A stretch of 64,000 bases of DNA from Candidatus Zhuqueibacterota bacterium (GCA_016783505.1 JADHWK010000005.1:1-64000), one strand, 5' to 3'; shown: positions 43,854-52,830, numbered from the stretch's first letter. The notes: generated by a model not told the origin, from the sequence alone. Numbers and translations: made by a program.

Positions 43854-44261
43854 ATGAAGTTCGAAAAGAAGGAGAAGGCGGCGGCGGAAATCCCCACCGC
43901 ATCCATGCCCGACATTATTTTCATGCTGCTAATTTTCTTTATGGTCTCTGCGGTCTTTAAAGAGTTCCGGGGGCTTCCGGTGACCCTCCCCTCGGCCAAA
44001 ATGATAGAGAAGCTGGAAACAAAACGGAACGTGGCCTACATCTATACCGATAAAGACGGCCGGGTTTCTATTGATGATATGATCGTGCCCATCCCCTCCA
44101 TCGGGCCTATCATGTATCAGAAAAGGGTGGACAATCCGAGGGTGATCGTCTCCTTGAAAACGGACAAGGAGTGTAAAATGGGGGTCATGAACGACATTCA
44201 GGAGCAGCTCCGAGAGGCTGACGCCTTAAGGGTTAATTACTCTTCCAAATTTAAGGGTTAA
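43854..44261 (+). CDS. Biopolymer transport protein ExbD/TolR family, copy 2
   Basis: Second ExbD-like protein of 135 residues, only moderately similar to copy 1. It has IPTASMPDIIFMLLIFFMVSA with the conserved Asp and a periplasmic domain ending YSSKFKG. ExbB systems with two different ExbD subunits are common in FCB bacteria, probably forming a mixed dimer inside the pentamer. TonB starts 5 bases downstream. Confidence 0.9.
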   Translation: MKFEKKEKAAAEIPTASMPDIIFMLLIFFMVSAVFKEFRGLPVTLPSAKMIEKLETKRNVAYIYTDKDGRVSIDDMIVPIPSIGPIMYQKRVDNPRVIVSLKTDKECKMGVMNDIQEQLREADALRVNYSSKFKG

Positions 44262-44266
44262 AGAAG

Positions 44267-44905
44267 TTGAGAAAACATCCTGAAGCCGACCTGCGGTTGA
44301 AATACCGGAAATTCATGGAGATCTCGTTAACCATCTCCCTTTCCATCGTTATCATTGTCTTCTTAATTTCAAAGGAGTTCAGGGCTAAGGAGATCAAGCA
44401 GGAGGTTACGCAGATTATCGTGGAGGTGGAGGACATTCCTCAGACGGAGCAGATTAAGCGTCCCCCGCCCCCCCCTCGCCCGGCGGTGCCCATCGAATCG
44501 GAGGACCCAGACATCGAGGAGGACATCACTATTGAAGAGACCCTCCTGGACCTCTCAGACTACGACATCTCTCCCCCTCCCCCACCGGCGTCGGCCATTG
44601 AATTCTTCGCCTACGATGAGGCCCCTACCATCATCGGGGGGATGGCCGCCATCAAGAAAAACCTGGTATATCCAGAGATTGCCCAGAAGGCCGGGGTATC
44701 GGCAACGGTCATTGTCCTGGTGGGTATTGACGAAAAAGGGGGGATCATTCTCGTTGAGGTCATGCAGGAGAGGCCGAAGGGTCTGGGGTTTGGTGAGGCG
44801 GCCATGGATGCGGTTCGTAAGGTCAAGTTCACCCCGGGCAAGCAGCGGGATAAACCCGTTCCAGTGAAAATTTCCATCCCCGTGCATTTCCAGATTAAAA
44901 AGTAA
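44267..44905 (+). CDS. tonB: Energy transducer TonB
   Basis: Starts with TTG at 44267. One membrane helix at residues ~21-38 (LTISLSIVIIVFLI) is followed by a proline-rich spacer (KRPPPPPRPAVPIESEDPD and SPPPPPASA). The C-terminal TonB domain contains APTIIGGMAAIKKNLVYPEI, a VIVLVGIDEKGGI strand, VRKVKFTPGKQRDKPV and VKISIPVHFQIKK. It would transmit ExbB/D energy to outer-membrane receptors. A terminator follows at 44929. Confidence 0.93.
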   Translation: MRKHPEADLRLKYRKFMEISLTISLSIVIIVFLISKEFRAKEIKQEVTQIIVEVEDIPQTEQIKRPPPPPRPAVPIESEDPDIEEDITIEETLLDLSDYDISPPPPPASAIEFFAYDEAPTIIGGMAAIKKNLVYPEIAQKAGVSATVIVLVGIDEKGGIILVEVMQERPKGLGFGEAAMDAVRKVKFTPGKQRDKPVPVKISIPVHFQIKK

Positions 44906-44928
44906 CCTCCTTACGAGAAAATCCAAGA

Positions 44929-44961
44929 CCCTGGGATGTGACTCAATCCTGGGGTTTTTTT
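44929..44961 (+). terminator. Rho-independent terminator after tonB
   Basis: CCCTGGGAT pairs with ATCCTGGGG through nine positions including two G-U pairs, followed by TTTTTTT. It lies 24 bp after the tonB stop. Confidence 0.85.
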
Positions 44962-45000
44962 GTTTTAACCTAGATTTGGGGAAAAGGTGTTTATAATGTT

Positions 45001-45067
45001 TCAATCCCGAATGTTCGGGATTGAAGCAGCAGTTGAATTTTAAGGAGTTATCCCGAAAAATTCGGGA
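45001..45067. repeat. Two adjacent TCCCGAA palindromes
   Basis: TCAATCCCGAA-TG-TTCGGGATTGA (45001-45024) is an 11-bp perfect stem; TCCCGAA-AAA-TTCGGGA (45051-45067) a second. Both lie in the 285-bp gap before the oxidoreductase gene, where no other feature is seen apart from the tonB terminator. Confidence 0.75.
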
Positions 45068-45190
45068 CAGATTAACCCCAACGGATTAACCCGAAAAAAC
45101 GGTAGACAATTAGCTTTTTAGAAAAAAGAGTTGATTCTTTGGAGAGAATATGTTATTTTTCTGATGTGAAAAAGATCGTGAGGTTAATTA

Positions 45191-46195
45191 ATGACCCGGG
45201 TAAAGGTGGGCGTTATTGGGGTTGGTAGGCTCGGTCAGCACCATGCCAGATTATACAGACAACTTGAAACGGCTCGGTTGATAGGGGTTTTTGACGCCGA
45301 TTGGGAAGTCTGCCAGGGCGTGGCCGTTGAGCTTAAAATTTTAGCCTTCAGGCAGATGGAAGATTTGCTGAACCAGGTGGATGCCGTCAGTGTGGCTACC
45401 CCCACCGCCACCCATGGCAGGATTGGCCGACTAGTGCTTCAGGCAGGGGTTCACATTTTTATTGAAAAACCCATCGCTGATACCCTGGCCACGGCGGATG
45501 ATCTGATCAATCAGGCCCGGAAGCGGGGACTTAAGATTCAGGTCGGACACATTGAGCGTTTCAACCCTGCCCTTTTGGCCCTGCGGGGGGTTGGGCTTGA
45601 GCCCCGGTTCATCGAGTCGCACCGACTGGCTACCTTCGATCCCCGGGGGACGGATGTGGCCGTCGTCCTCGACCTGATGATCCACGACCTCGATATTATA
45701 ATAAATTTGGTGAAAAGCCCGATAAGAAGGATTGATGCCAACGGGGTCAACGTTCTCACCGATTCGATTGACATCGCTAACGCCCGGCTGACTTTTGATA
45801 ACGGTTGTGTTGCCAATGTAACCGCCAGCAGGATTTCCCAGAAGAAGATGCGGAAGATGCGCCTATTCCAGCGGGATGTCTATATCTCCGTTGACTTTCT
45901 CGATGGGATATCTGAAATCTTCCGACTGGAGGATGTGCATGAAGGGCTGGAAAAGACCCCGTCCATTGGGGTAATCGGGGAATACAGGATTGGAGGCAGG
46001 AAGAAACGGATCGTATACAACCAGCCCCAAGTTCCCGGGGTCAACGCCCTCCAGCTCGAACTTGAGGGTTTCCTGAAGGCCGTTGCCGGGGGGGGTGATC
46101 CCCCCGTCACTGGTGAGGACGGCAGGCGGGCCCTGGAGGTGGCTATGAAGGTCATAGAGGAAATCGAAAGGCAAAATCAAAAGGTAACTTTTTAG
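45191..46195 (+). CDS. Gfo/Idh/MocA-family oxidoreductase
   Basis: NAD(P)-dependent sugar oxidoreductase fold. VGVIGVGRLGQHHARLYRQL is the Rossmann nucleotide loop, and VATPTATHGRIG, EKPIADTLATADDL and the catalytic-region QVGHIERFNPAL (near residue 118) follow, with VLDLMIHDLDI later. 334 residues is standard. Members next to lpx genes in several Gram-negative lineages modify UDP-GlcNAc for amide-linked lipid A (GnnA). Here lpxB lies two genes downstream, which makes a lipid A related role possible, but no GnnB-type aminotransferase is visible. Confidence 0.88.
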   Translation: MTRVKVGVIGVGRLGQHHARLYRQLETARLIGVFDADWEVCQGVAVELKILAFRQMEDLLNQVDAVSVATPTATHGRIGRLVLQAGVHIFIEKPIADTLATADDLINQARKRGLKIQVGHIERFNPALLALRGVGLEPRFIESHRLATFDPRGTDVAVVLDLMIHDLDIIINLVKSPIRRIDANGVNVLTDSIDIANARLTFDNGCVANVTASRISQKKMRKMRLFQRDVYISVDFLDGISEIFRLEDVHEGLEKTPSIGVIGEYRIGGRKKRIVYNQPQVPGVNALQLELEGFLKAVAGGGDPPVTGEDGRRALEVAMKVIEEIERQNQKVTF

Positions 46196-46304
46196 CCGTT
46201 GGAAGTTGAAAAGCAGCAGGGGGACAGAGGGGCTGGGGAGCAGAGGAGAAAAAAATCGTATCCTCAATAGGTATCATCGTGAATCCGTCTAACAATATGG
46301 AATT

Positions 46305-46322
46305 ACCCCGAAACTTCGGGGT
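46305..46322. repeat. CCCCGAA/TTCGGGG palindrome
   Basis: ACCCCGAA-AC-TTCGGGGT, 8-bp arms. Variant of the TCCCGA family; a matching CCCCGAA-AC-TTCGGGG occurs at 27942-27957. Confidence 0.65.
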
Positions 46323-46408
46323 TTATCATAAACCCGTCCATACGGATCCGTCTGGATAAACGGATAACTCCGGTTGTTTTTATTGCGTTTTGAATTTCGG
46401 TCATTTGT

Positions 46409-46437
46409 CGTGCCTGAGGCAGATCCGCCTTGGGCGG
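46409..46437. repeat. GTGCCTGAGGCAGATCCGCC-type repeat, copy 1
   Basis: TGCCTGAGGCAGATCCGCCT followed by a GGCG arm. A second copy occurs at 61418-61442. Two short hairpins (GCCTGAGGC, CCGCC..GGCGG). It sits upstream of the methyltransferase-like gene inside a false N-terminal extension. Confidence 0.7.
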
Positions 46438-46479
46438 AAATTTGTTTCGGATTTCGTGTTTCGGATTTTATCTTGTAAT

Positions 46480-47052
46480 ATGGACATTCGTCAATTTTTT
46501 TTCCAATATCGCAGCTTTACGCCGATTCCATTAATCCTGCTTTTGTTCTATCTGGCACAGCCGAAAATTTATCCTTTTGTATTCGGTCTGCTTTTGGCCC
46601 TTGTCGGGGAGGGGCTTCGGTGGTGGGCGGTGGCCCATGCGGGCGGGGAGACCCGAACCCGCCAGGTGGGTGCCGGGGAATTGGTAACCAGCGGCCCCTT
46701 TGCCCATGTACGGAACCCCCTTTACCTTGCAAATCTATTCATCATTACCGGATTTGTCCTCATGGCCGGCGGGGGTCTTCCCTGGATGCTGGGGGTGGGC
46801 TGGGCCTTCTGGGCGGTGCAATATTCCCTCATCATCTCCTTAGAAGAGGAAACCCTGGACAAACTCTTCGGGGATACCTACCGCCGATACAGAAACAAAG
46901 TTCCCAGGTTCTTGCCTTTGTTAAAAGGTCAGACCCCAGAAGGGAGGACGACCCTTCCCCTAAGGAAAGTCCTGCGGTCGGAGCGTAGTACGCTTTTAGG
47001 ACTTTTATTGCTGACGGGCGGCATCATTTTACGGGGTGCTCTTTTTGGGTAA
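46480..47052 (+). CDS. Isoprenylcysteine carboxyl methyltransferase-like membrane protein
   Basis: The ATG at 46480 gives MDIRQFFFQYRSFTPIPLIL; the earlier in-frame ATG at 46390 reads through a dispersed repeat. Four or five membrane helices span the 190 residues. The family motif ELVTSGPFAHVRNPLYLANL near residue 65 (H-x-R-N-P-x-Y) and LEEETLDKLFGDTYRRYRNKVPRFLP near residue 125 are typical of the ICMT/PEMT-like group with SAM binding. In bacteria the substrate is usually unknown. It lies 4 bp before lpxB, so an envelope lipid is a reasonable guess. Confidence 0.82.
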   Translation: MDIRQFFFQYRSFTPIPLILLLFYLAQPKIYPFVFGLLLALVGEGLRWWAVAHAGGETRTRQVGAGELVTSGPFAHVRNPLYLANLFIITGFVLMAGGGLPWMLGVGWAFWAVQYSLIISLEEETLDKLFGDTYRRYRNKVPRFLPLLKGQTPEGRTTLPLRKVLRSERSTLLGLLLLTGGIILRGALFG

Positions 47053-47056
47053 TGGG

Positions 47057-48181
47057 ATGGTCAAGAGAATATTAATGGTTGCCGGGGAGCCCTCGGGAGA
47101 CCTGCATGGTTCGGGGTTGGTTCGGGAGCTGAAGCGGCGATCACCAAACCTTAATCTCTACGGCATCGGCGGGGACCAGATGGCCGCCGCCGGGTTTGAG
47201 AACCTCTATCACATTGATCAGCTCTCCCTGCTGGGGTTTACGGAAGTGGTCAGACGGCTGCCTTTCGTCAACCAGGTCCTTCGGCAGCTCGGCAGGCTCC
47301 TGAAATCCCGACGGCCCGACTTGGTGGTTCTCATTGATTTTCCCGGCTTCAACCTGCGGTTGGCCAGGATGGCCAAGGGCCTGGGGGTGCCGGTTCTCTA
47401 CTACATCAGCCCCCAAGTGTGGGCCTGGGCCCGGGAACGGATATGGAAGATAGCCCGCTGGGTGGATCGGATGGCCGTTATTTTGCCTTTCGAGGAGAAG
47501 TTATTTCGTCAGGCCGGAATAAACGCTCGATTTGTGGGCCATCCCCTGTTGGATGGTCAGGGCTCCCAAATGACCCATTCGGAGTTTTGCCTTGCCTACG
47601 ACCTGGATCCCAACCGAAGGACAATTGCCCTATTGCCGGGAAGCCGGTCCACCGAAATTCTTAAGCTGTTTCCTGTTATGATAGGGGCAACAGAACGTAT
47701 CCGGGGAATCTTAGGGAATATTCAGGTGACCGTGGGGGTGGCCTCTACCGTTAATCAGCGGGATCTGGAGCGAATGGTTCCCCCAGACGCCTGGGTGCGT
47801 TTGGTGCCCGATGCCATCCAGGACGTGTTGAAGCACGCCGAAATAGCTATCGTTGCCTCGGGGACGGCGACACTGGAGGCCGCCATCCTGGGGGTCCCCA
47901 TGGTCATCGTATACCGTGTTTCCCCCCTTTCCTATCTCATCGGCAGGCTGCTGGTGAGCACAGATTACATCGGGCTGGTGAACTTAGTGGCCGGTCGAGA
48001 GGTAGTTCCCGAGCTCATTCAGGGGGCGGCTACGGCCGAGAATATTGCGGCTACGGCGATTCGAATTATTCGGGATTCCACATATCGCCAATCCATTCTG
48101 AAGGATTTAAGGATGGTGCGGGAGCGGCTGGGGAAGCCGGGAGCCACCCGCCGGGTGGCCGATATGGTGTTTGAATTTTAA
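47057..48181 (+). CDS. lpxB: Lipid-A-disaccharide synthase
   Basis: Glycosyltransferase that joins UDP-2,3-diacylglucosamine and lipid X to give the lipid A disaccharide at the inner membrane. The ATG at 47057 (MVKRILMVAGEPSGDLHG) is preferred to a GTG at 47036 that would overlap the previous gene. YGIGGDQMAAAGFE, LSLLGFTEVVRRLP, VVLIDFPGFNLRLA, YYISPQVWAWA, FVGHPLLD and LLPGSRSTEI are all in order. 374 residues is standard. Confidence 0.96.
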   Translation: MVKRILMVAGEPSGDLHGSGLVRELKRRSPNLNLYGIGGDQMAAAGFENLYHIDQLSLLGFTEVVRRLPFVNQVLRQLGRLLKSRRPDLVVLIDFPGFNLRLARMAKGLGVPVLYYISPQVWAWARERIWKIARWVDRMAVILPFEEKLFRQAGINARFVGHPLLDGQGSQMTHSEFCLAYDLDPNRRTIALLPGSRSTEILKLFPVMIGATERIRGILGNIQVTVGVASTVNQRDLERMVPPDAWVRLVPDAIQDVLKHAEIAIVASGTATLEAAILGVPMVIVYRVSPLSYLIGRLLVSTDYIGLVNLVAGREVVPELIQGAATAENIAATAIRIIRDSTYRQSILKDLRMVRERLGKPGATRRVADMVFEF

Positions 48182-48376
48182 ATGAACTTTTAGCTATGCT
48201 CCTTTTAGATTCTGCGGGTCATCTGCCATTATTTTTAATTTGACAGGATTGATTGTTTTTATTCTTGTGCCGACTCGTCGGCATGATGGTTTAGTTAGTA
48301 AATAAAATTAAATGATCTAACAATATAAAACTAGAATTTTTGAGAATTTTACTAATCAGCTGAGAGAGTCTCCATT
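48182..48376. other. Left border of an AT-rich island
   Basis: No gene. Contains TGCCGAC-TC-GTCGGCA (48268-48283), a 7-bp palindrome with two-base centre like those elsewhere. Base composition changes sharply to AT-rich from here to about 49520. Confidence 0.5.
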
Positions 48377-48862
48377 ATGTACCCAATAAATGAAATTGAA
48401 ATTGCTGCAAATGAATTTGTTGAGTTACGGCGAAAAGTACATCATGAGATAGCTAAAAAGTTAGATCAAGGATCATTCGAAAATGGAACTACTTTAATCT
48501 ATAAAGGAAATTTTATGCGTATAGAATTAACTATCAAGGATGATACCCAAAAGAGTACACTTCATAGCTATGGGACTTTATCGCCGAATGCGCGTTACTT
48601 TCTAAAGGCCTTTGCCAAGGGAATTTCAACACCTTTCAGACTTGAGATAGACAATAAATGGAATACTCCTCATATTAACAGTTGTTGTTCACAAGATAAC
48701 CATCGATCCATTCCGAATTGGGGAACAAGCAACATTAGTTCTATTGGATCGACTGTTACCGGTGTTGTTCTTGGTGATTGTTTGGTATTTGATTTAATGA
48801 AGCGTCATTTGAAATACGGCGGTTTTGGAACAACAACGGATTGTACCCTACACCATAGTTAA
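48377..48862 (+). CDS. Unknown protein of the AT-rich YidD island
   Basis: Not recognised. The 161-residue protein has no signal peptide. An initial helix (IEIAANEFVELRRKVHHEIA) is followed by a strand-rich part (TTLIYKGNFMRIELTIK) and a Ser/Gly-rich, weakly hydrophobic C-terminal segment (SIGSTVTGVVLGDCLVFDLM) with four cysteines in the second half. Codon use is AT-biased, unlike lpxB and lpxK around it. The YidD-like gene starts 16 bp after its stop, so the two are probably one unit. Likely acquired by transfer. Confidence 0.65.
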   Translation: MYPINEIEIAANEFVELRRKVHHEIAKKLDQGSFENGTTLIYKGNFMRIELTIKDDTQKSTLHSYGTLSPNARYFLKAFAKGISTPFRLEIDNKWNTPHINSCCSQDNHRSIPNWGTSNISSIGSTVTGVVLGDCLVFDLMKRHLKYGGFGTTTDCTLHHS

Positions 48863-48878
48863 GGATATAGGTAATCTG

Positions 48879-49259
48879 ATGGCAAGAAGACGTACATGTG
48901 GTGAGGAATTGGTTGAGCAAACGACAAGTGCTTGCGGAAGAGAATGTAGTAAAAGTTGCTCTAAAGGATGTATTGTCTCCTTTGTACCAATTTTGCTTTC
49001 AAATCTGAGGTTGTTCTTATACAGTATCGTAAACTTTTCATCGCTCAAAAGCGTGCTTATTGAAATGATTCATCATTATCAAACAGATGTTTCTCCTTAC
49101 CTAAATACTTGCTGTCTATTTGAACCTTCATGCTCAAACTACGCAATCCAAACATTTCGGAATCATGGTTTATTGATGGCATTACTGAAAGTGTCCTTTC
49201 GTATTGTGAGGTGCAACGCAATGGTTGCCCATTTCTTTCAGTTAACGATTTATAGTTAG
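48879..49259 (+). CDS. YidD-domain protein with cysteine-rich N-terminal extension
   Basis: YidD family members are small membrane-associated factors that assist YidC-dependent insertion. LIEMIHHYQTDVSPYLNTCC, EPSCSNYAIQTFRNHGLL and a following VSFRIVRCNAM match the YidD pattern YQ-x-SP, PSCS-Y, HG and RC. Before this, ~60 residues include a cluster of six Cys within MARRRTCGEELVEQTTSACG and RECSKSCSKGC, absent from normal YidD. The ATG at 48879 is preferred over the one at 48825, which overlaps the previous gene. It is not in the usual rpmH-rnpA-yidC setting. Perhaps a specialised YidD acting on its partner at 48377. Confidence 0.75.
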   Translation: MARRRTCGEELVEQTTSACGRECSKSCSKGCIVSFVPILLSNLRLFLYSIVNFSSLKSVLIEMIHHYQTDVSPYLNTCCLFEPSCSNYAIQTFRNHGLLMALLKVSFRIVRCNAMVAHFFQLTIYS

Positions 49260-49519
49260 CCTAGAATTTTTACTTCAAATAATTAGGAAGTCTTAAGCTG
49301 TACCGAATTATTTACCATAAGTTGAAGAAGTTGAAGGAAATTCCATAGGAATTATTAAAATGTGTATTTTTCAGTGCAAGTAATGGATCATAATATGGAC
49401 TGCATTTCTATAAGGTTTGTTTGGAATACTGTCAGCTTCTTTAGGCAATTAACTAACACGCCTGACCCGAATAGTGTGACTGTATGATCAAGCTTTTTTA
49501 ATAACTTATTACCTAAAAA

Positions 49520-50203
49520 TTGGGACCAAAGAAGAACATACTTTCTTGGTTAGCGGTCCATTTCGGGTGGCTCATAATTCTTTTATTAGGGGCGACCTTA
49601 CGGATCAAGTTTGTGGGCAGGCAGCATTATCTGACGCTTAAGAAGAAGAAAAAGCCCTTTGTCATTACCCTTTGGCACGGGAGGATTCTGCTGCCCATTT
49701 ACGTTCACCGGGGGGAGGGCATCCGGGGCATGGCCAGCCTGAGTCAGGACGGTCGGATGGTCGCTCAGACCATCCTTAAATTAGGGTATAGGATTGCCTG
49801 GGGGTCCAGCTCCCGAAGGGGAAAGGAGGCTCTTCATGAACTTGCCGCTGCTTTAAAGCGGGGTGAGGTAGGCGCCTTAATACCCGATGGTCCCCGGGGC
49901 CCCCGACACAGACTGAAGATGGGCGCCATTGTGCTCTCTTTAAAGACCGGAGCCTTTCTGCTCCCCCTGACCTACGCCGCCACCCGCCGGACGGTCTTCC
50001 GTTCCTGGGACCGCTTTTACCTCCCATGGCCCAGCTCTCGATGTGTAATTATGTACGGGGAGCCCATCTGGGTCAGTCCGGACCTGTCTGACGATGCTCT
50101 GGAGGCCTTTCGTAAACAGGTTGAGGAAAGAATGATAGCTCTGGAACGTGAAGCTGATGAATTTATTCAGAACTACAAAAATAGCAAAGGCCTGGTGAAA
50201 TGA
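49520..50203 (+). CDS. DUF374-family lysophospholipid/lipid A acyltransferase
   Basis: Membrane-associated acyltransferase. The start is TTG at 49520 with an N-terminal hydrophobic segment. Family motifs are FVITLWHGRILLPIYVHR (histidine of the acyltransferase site), SLSQDGRMVAQTI, GSSSRRGKEALHEL, and IPDGPRGPRHRLKMGAIVLS near residue 118. In Gram-negatives lacking classical LpxL/LpxM, DUF374 proteins near lpxK may add secondary acyl chains to lipid A. The gene overlaps lpxK by 4 bases, which supports that reading. Confidence 0.85.
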   Translation: MGPKKNILSWLAVHFGWLIILLLGATLRIKFVGRQHYLTLKKKKKPFVITLWHGRILLPIYVHRGEGIRGMASLSQDGRMVAQTILKLGYRIAWGSSSRRGKEALHELAAALKRGEVGALIPDGPRGPRHRLKMGAIVLSLKTGAFLLPLTYAATRRTVFRSWDRFYLPWPSSRCVIMYGEPIWVSPDLSDDALEAFRKQVEERMIALEREADEFIQNYKNSKGLVK

Positions 50204-51240
50204 AATTGAACCCCTTTGTCAGTCTGTTGATGGTTCCTTTCTCTTTCCTTTATGGGACAGCGGTGGCTCTTCGAAACTGGCTCTACAACCGGGGGATTAA
50301 GGTCTCCCACCGGTTGGACTGCCGGGTCATCAGCGTGGGTAATCTGAGCGTTGGGGGCACAGGGAAGACCCCTATGGTGGAGTGCTTTGCCCGGCGGTTG
50401 CACGGGGATGGCCGGGGAGTGGCTATCCTCAGCCGGGGATACCGGGGTAAAGGCAAGGGGACGGTCATCGTCTCCGATGGGGTGAACCTGCTGGTGGATG
50501 ACCGGTATGCCGGTGACGAGCCCTATCTTCTGGCCTCCCGCCTGCGGTCGGTGCCCATCATCGTGAACCGGGATCGGGTTAAGGGGGCAGAAGAAGCCCT
50601 TCATCGTTTCCATTCTAAATACCTGATCCTTGACGACGGGTTCCAATACCGCCGACTCCAGCGGGACCTGGATGTGGTTCTAGTTGATTTTCAATCCTCC
50701 CCCCAGAGGCTTCTACCTGCTGGTCCCTTAAGGGAGCCCTGGAGAAACCTCAGGCGGGCTGACCTCATTTTCCTGACCAAATGCCCCCTGCCCGGGGGCA
50801 GCAACTGGGAGCTGGTAGCCGGGCAGAAGGACTTCCTTCGCCAGTTTACGGAGGCCCCTATTGTAGCCTGCCGTCACCACCCGGTGAAATTGGTTGATGT
50901 CAAGACCAGGGAGGATGTGGGGCTTAAGATTCTTCACAATCGCAAGGTGGTGGCCTTCGCTGGAATTGCCAATCCGGCCTCCTTCAGGCTGACCCTGCTG
51001 GATGAAAAGTCCAAGGTGGTGAAATTCTTCCGCTTTCCCGACCATTATCGGTATGGGACCAAGGATATAAAACGCATTTTTTCCGTTAGCAGCGAGCTTG
51101 AGGGAGATCTGGTGGTGACCACGGAGAAGGACCGGGTGCGGCTTCCCCGGGAATTCGACATACCCATCCCCCTCTATTTTCTAGTCATAGAGATCGAGAT
51201 ATTGGAAGAGTTCGATGTCTTAAAAGCGTTGAAATGGTAA
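50200..51240 (+). CDS. lpxK: Tetraacyldisaccharide 4'-kinase
   Basis: Inner-membrane kinase that phosphorylates the lipid A disaccharide at 4'. An N-terminal anchor ([20 protein letters not shown]) precedes [20 protein letters not shown], the Walker A loop near residue 50. [25 protein letters not shown]-like [32 protein letters not shown] and the late [10 protein letters not shown] follow. 346 residues fits the family. ATGA overlap with the acyltransferase indicates coupling; nadB starts 3 bp after the stop. Confidence 0.95.
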   Translation: MKLNPFVSLLMVPFSFLYGTAVALRNWLYNRGIKVSHRLDCRVISVGNLSVGGTGKTPMVECFARRLHGDGRGVAILSRGYRGKGKGTVIVSDGVNLLVDDRYAGDEPYLLASRLRSVPIIVNRDRVKGAEEALHRFHSKYLILDDGFQYRRLQRDLDVVLVDFQSSPQRLLPAGPLREPWRNLRRADLIFLTKCPLPGGSNWELVAGQKDFLRQFTEAPIVACRHHPVKLVDVKTREDVGLKILHNRKVVAFAGIANPASFRLTLLDEKSKVVKFFRFPDHYRYGTKDIKRIFSVSSELEGDLVVTTEKDRVRLPREFDIPIPLYFLVIEIEILEEFDVLKALKW

Positions 51241-51243
51241 AAA

Positions 51244-52830
51244 ATGGAAATAGAAAGTGATTTCTTGGTCATAGGAAGTGGCATTGCCGGGCTGTCCTTT
51301 GCCCTAAAGGCGGCCCGTTTCGGTCGGGTAAATTTGGTTACCAAGAAGGATAACACCGAATCCAACACCAACTACGCCCAGGGGGGGATCGCCGTCGTGG
51401 TGTCCCCTGAGGACAGTTTCCAGCGCCACGTTGAGGATACCCTTGAGGCCGGAGCCGGTCTCTGCCACCCCGATGCGGTGGAGATGCTGGTCCGGGAGGG
51501 GCCCTGCGGGGTTCGGGAATTGATGGACTGGGGAGTCAGGTTCAGTCTGAGAAAGGCGGGGGTCTTCGACTTAGGCCGGGAGGGGGGACACTCGGTCAAG
51601 CGCATTGTCCACGCCGCTGACCTCACCGGCCGCGAGGTGGAGCGGGCCCTGGTGGCCGCCGCCAAGGCCAACCCCAACATCACCATCTTCGAAAACCATC
51701 AAGCCGTGGATCTGCTGACCGAGCACCATCTAAAGGACAAGAAGCAAGATGGTATTCACTGCTGGGGGGCTTATGTGCTGGACGAGGGCCGCGAGGTTGT
51801 GTTTACCTTTAAGTCTATGGTGACATTTCTGGCCACCGGAGGGGTGGGGCAGGTGTATCTGCACACCACCAATCCGGGGATCGCCACCGGGGACGGGATC
51901 GCCATGGCCTACCGGGCCGGAGCCAGTGTGGCTAACCTGGAGTTTACCCAGTTTCACCCCACCACCCTCTACCATCCCGATGCCAATTCCTTCCTCATCT
52001 CCGAACGCCTGCGGGGATATGGGGCGGTGCTCAAAACCAAGGACGGCAGGACGTTTATGGAGAACTACCATCCCCAGGGATGCCTGGCCCCCCGGGATGT
52101 TGTGGCCAGGGCCATAGACAACGAACTGAAAAAGAGGGGTGAGGATTACGTGCTGTTAGACGCCACCCACCTGGACAAGGAGGGTCTAAGATCCCATTTT
52201 CCCACCATCTATCAAAAATGTCTTTCTTATAATTTGGATGTAACGGAAGAGCCCATTCCGGTGGTGCCCGCCGCCCACTACATCTGCGGGGGTGTGGTGA
52301 CCGACTTGGATGGCAGAACTTCTATCGAAGGGCTTTTTGCCGGGGGGGAAGTGGCCTGTACCGGGGTGCACGGGGCCAACCGGCTGGCCTCGAACTCTCT
52401 TTTAGAGGCGGTGGTCTTTTCCGACCGGGCGGTGAAGGGTACGGTAAAATACTGGAAGGAACACAAGGGCAAATTGCCATTAATCCCCACCTGGAGCGAT
52501 GAGGGAACCTTTGACCCTGAGGAATGGGTGTTAATCTCCCATGACAAGCAGGAGATCCAGCGGCTGATGTGGGACTACGTGGGCATCGTGCGGGCCACCC
52601 ATAGATTGAAACGGGCCCAGGAGAGAATTCAGTTAATCGCCAAGGAAGTTGAGGATTTCTATCGAAAGACCAGGGTCACCGAGGGGTTAATTGAACTGCG
52701 GAACATCACCACCGTGGCCCTCCTGATCATTGAATCGGCCATGCGCCGCAAAGAGAGCCGGGGATTGCACTACATTCTCGATTATCCGAATACCGATGAT
52801 AAATACTGGAAGAAAGATACTATCCTGTAA
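51244..52830 (+). CDS. nadB: L-aspartate oxidase
   Basis: FAD enzyme that oxidises aspartate to iminoaspartate, first step of NAD synthesis. DFLVIGSGIAGLSFALKAA is the FAD dinucleotide loop, TESNTNYAQGGIAVV a family hallmark near residue 41, and REGGHSVKRIVHAADLTGRE, EFTQFHPTT, RGYGAVL, ARDVVARAID-like PRDVVARAID, and GLFAGGEVACTGVHGANRLASN follow. The C-terminal helical domain is complete (528 residues). Neither nadA nor nadC is nearby. Confidence 0.96.
   Translation: MEIESDFLVIGSGIAGLSFALKAARFGRVNLVTKKDNTESNTNYAQGGIAVVVSPEDSFQRHVEDTLEAGAGLCHPDAVEMLVREGPCGVRELMDWGVRFSLRKAGVFDLGREGGHSVKRIVHAADLTGREVERALVAAAKANPNITIFENHQAVDLLTEHHLKDKKQDGIHCWGAYVLDEGREVVFTFKSMVTFLATGGVGQVYLHTTNPGIATGDGIAMAYRAGASVANLEFTQFHPTTLYHPDANSFLISERLRGYGAVLKTKDGRTFMENYHPQGCLAPRDVVARAIDNELKKRGEDYVLLDATHLDKEGLRSHFPTIYQKCLSYNLDVTEEPIPVVPAAHYICGGVVTDLDGRTSIEGLFAGGEVACTGVHGANRLASNSLLEAVVFSDRAVKGTVKYWKEHKGKLPLIPTWSDEGTFDPEEWVLISHDKQEIQRLMWDYVGIVRATHRLKRAQERIQLIAKEVEDFYRKTRVTEGLIELRNITTVALLIIESAMRRKESRGLHYILDYPNTDDKYWKKDTIL

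Noticed and set aside
46390-46479. Extended start of the methyltransferase-like gene
   Set aside because: It reads through the GCCTGAGGC repeat; the ATG at 46480 is at the domain boundary.
48825-48878. ATG at 48825 as the YidD start
   Set aside because: It overlaps the end of the preceding gene, and the ATG at 48879 with a nearby purine-rich stretch gives a compact protein.
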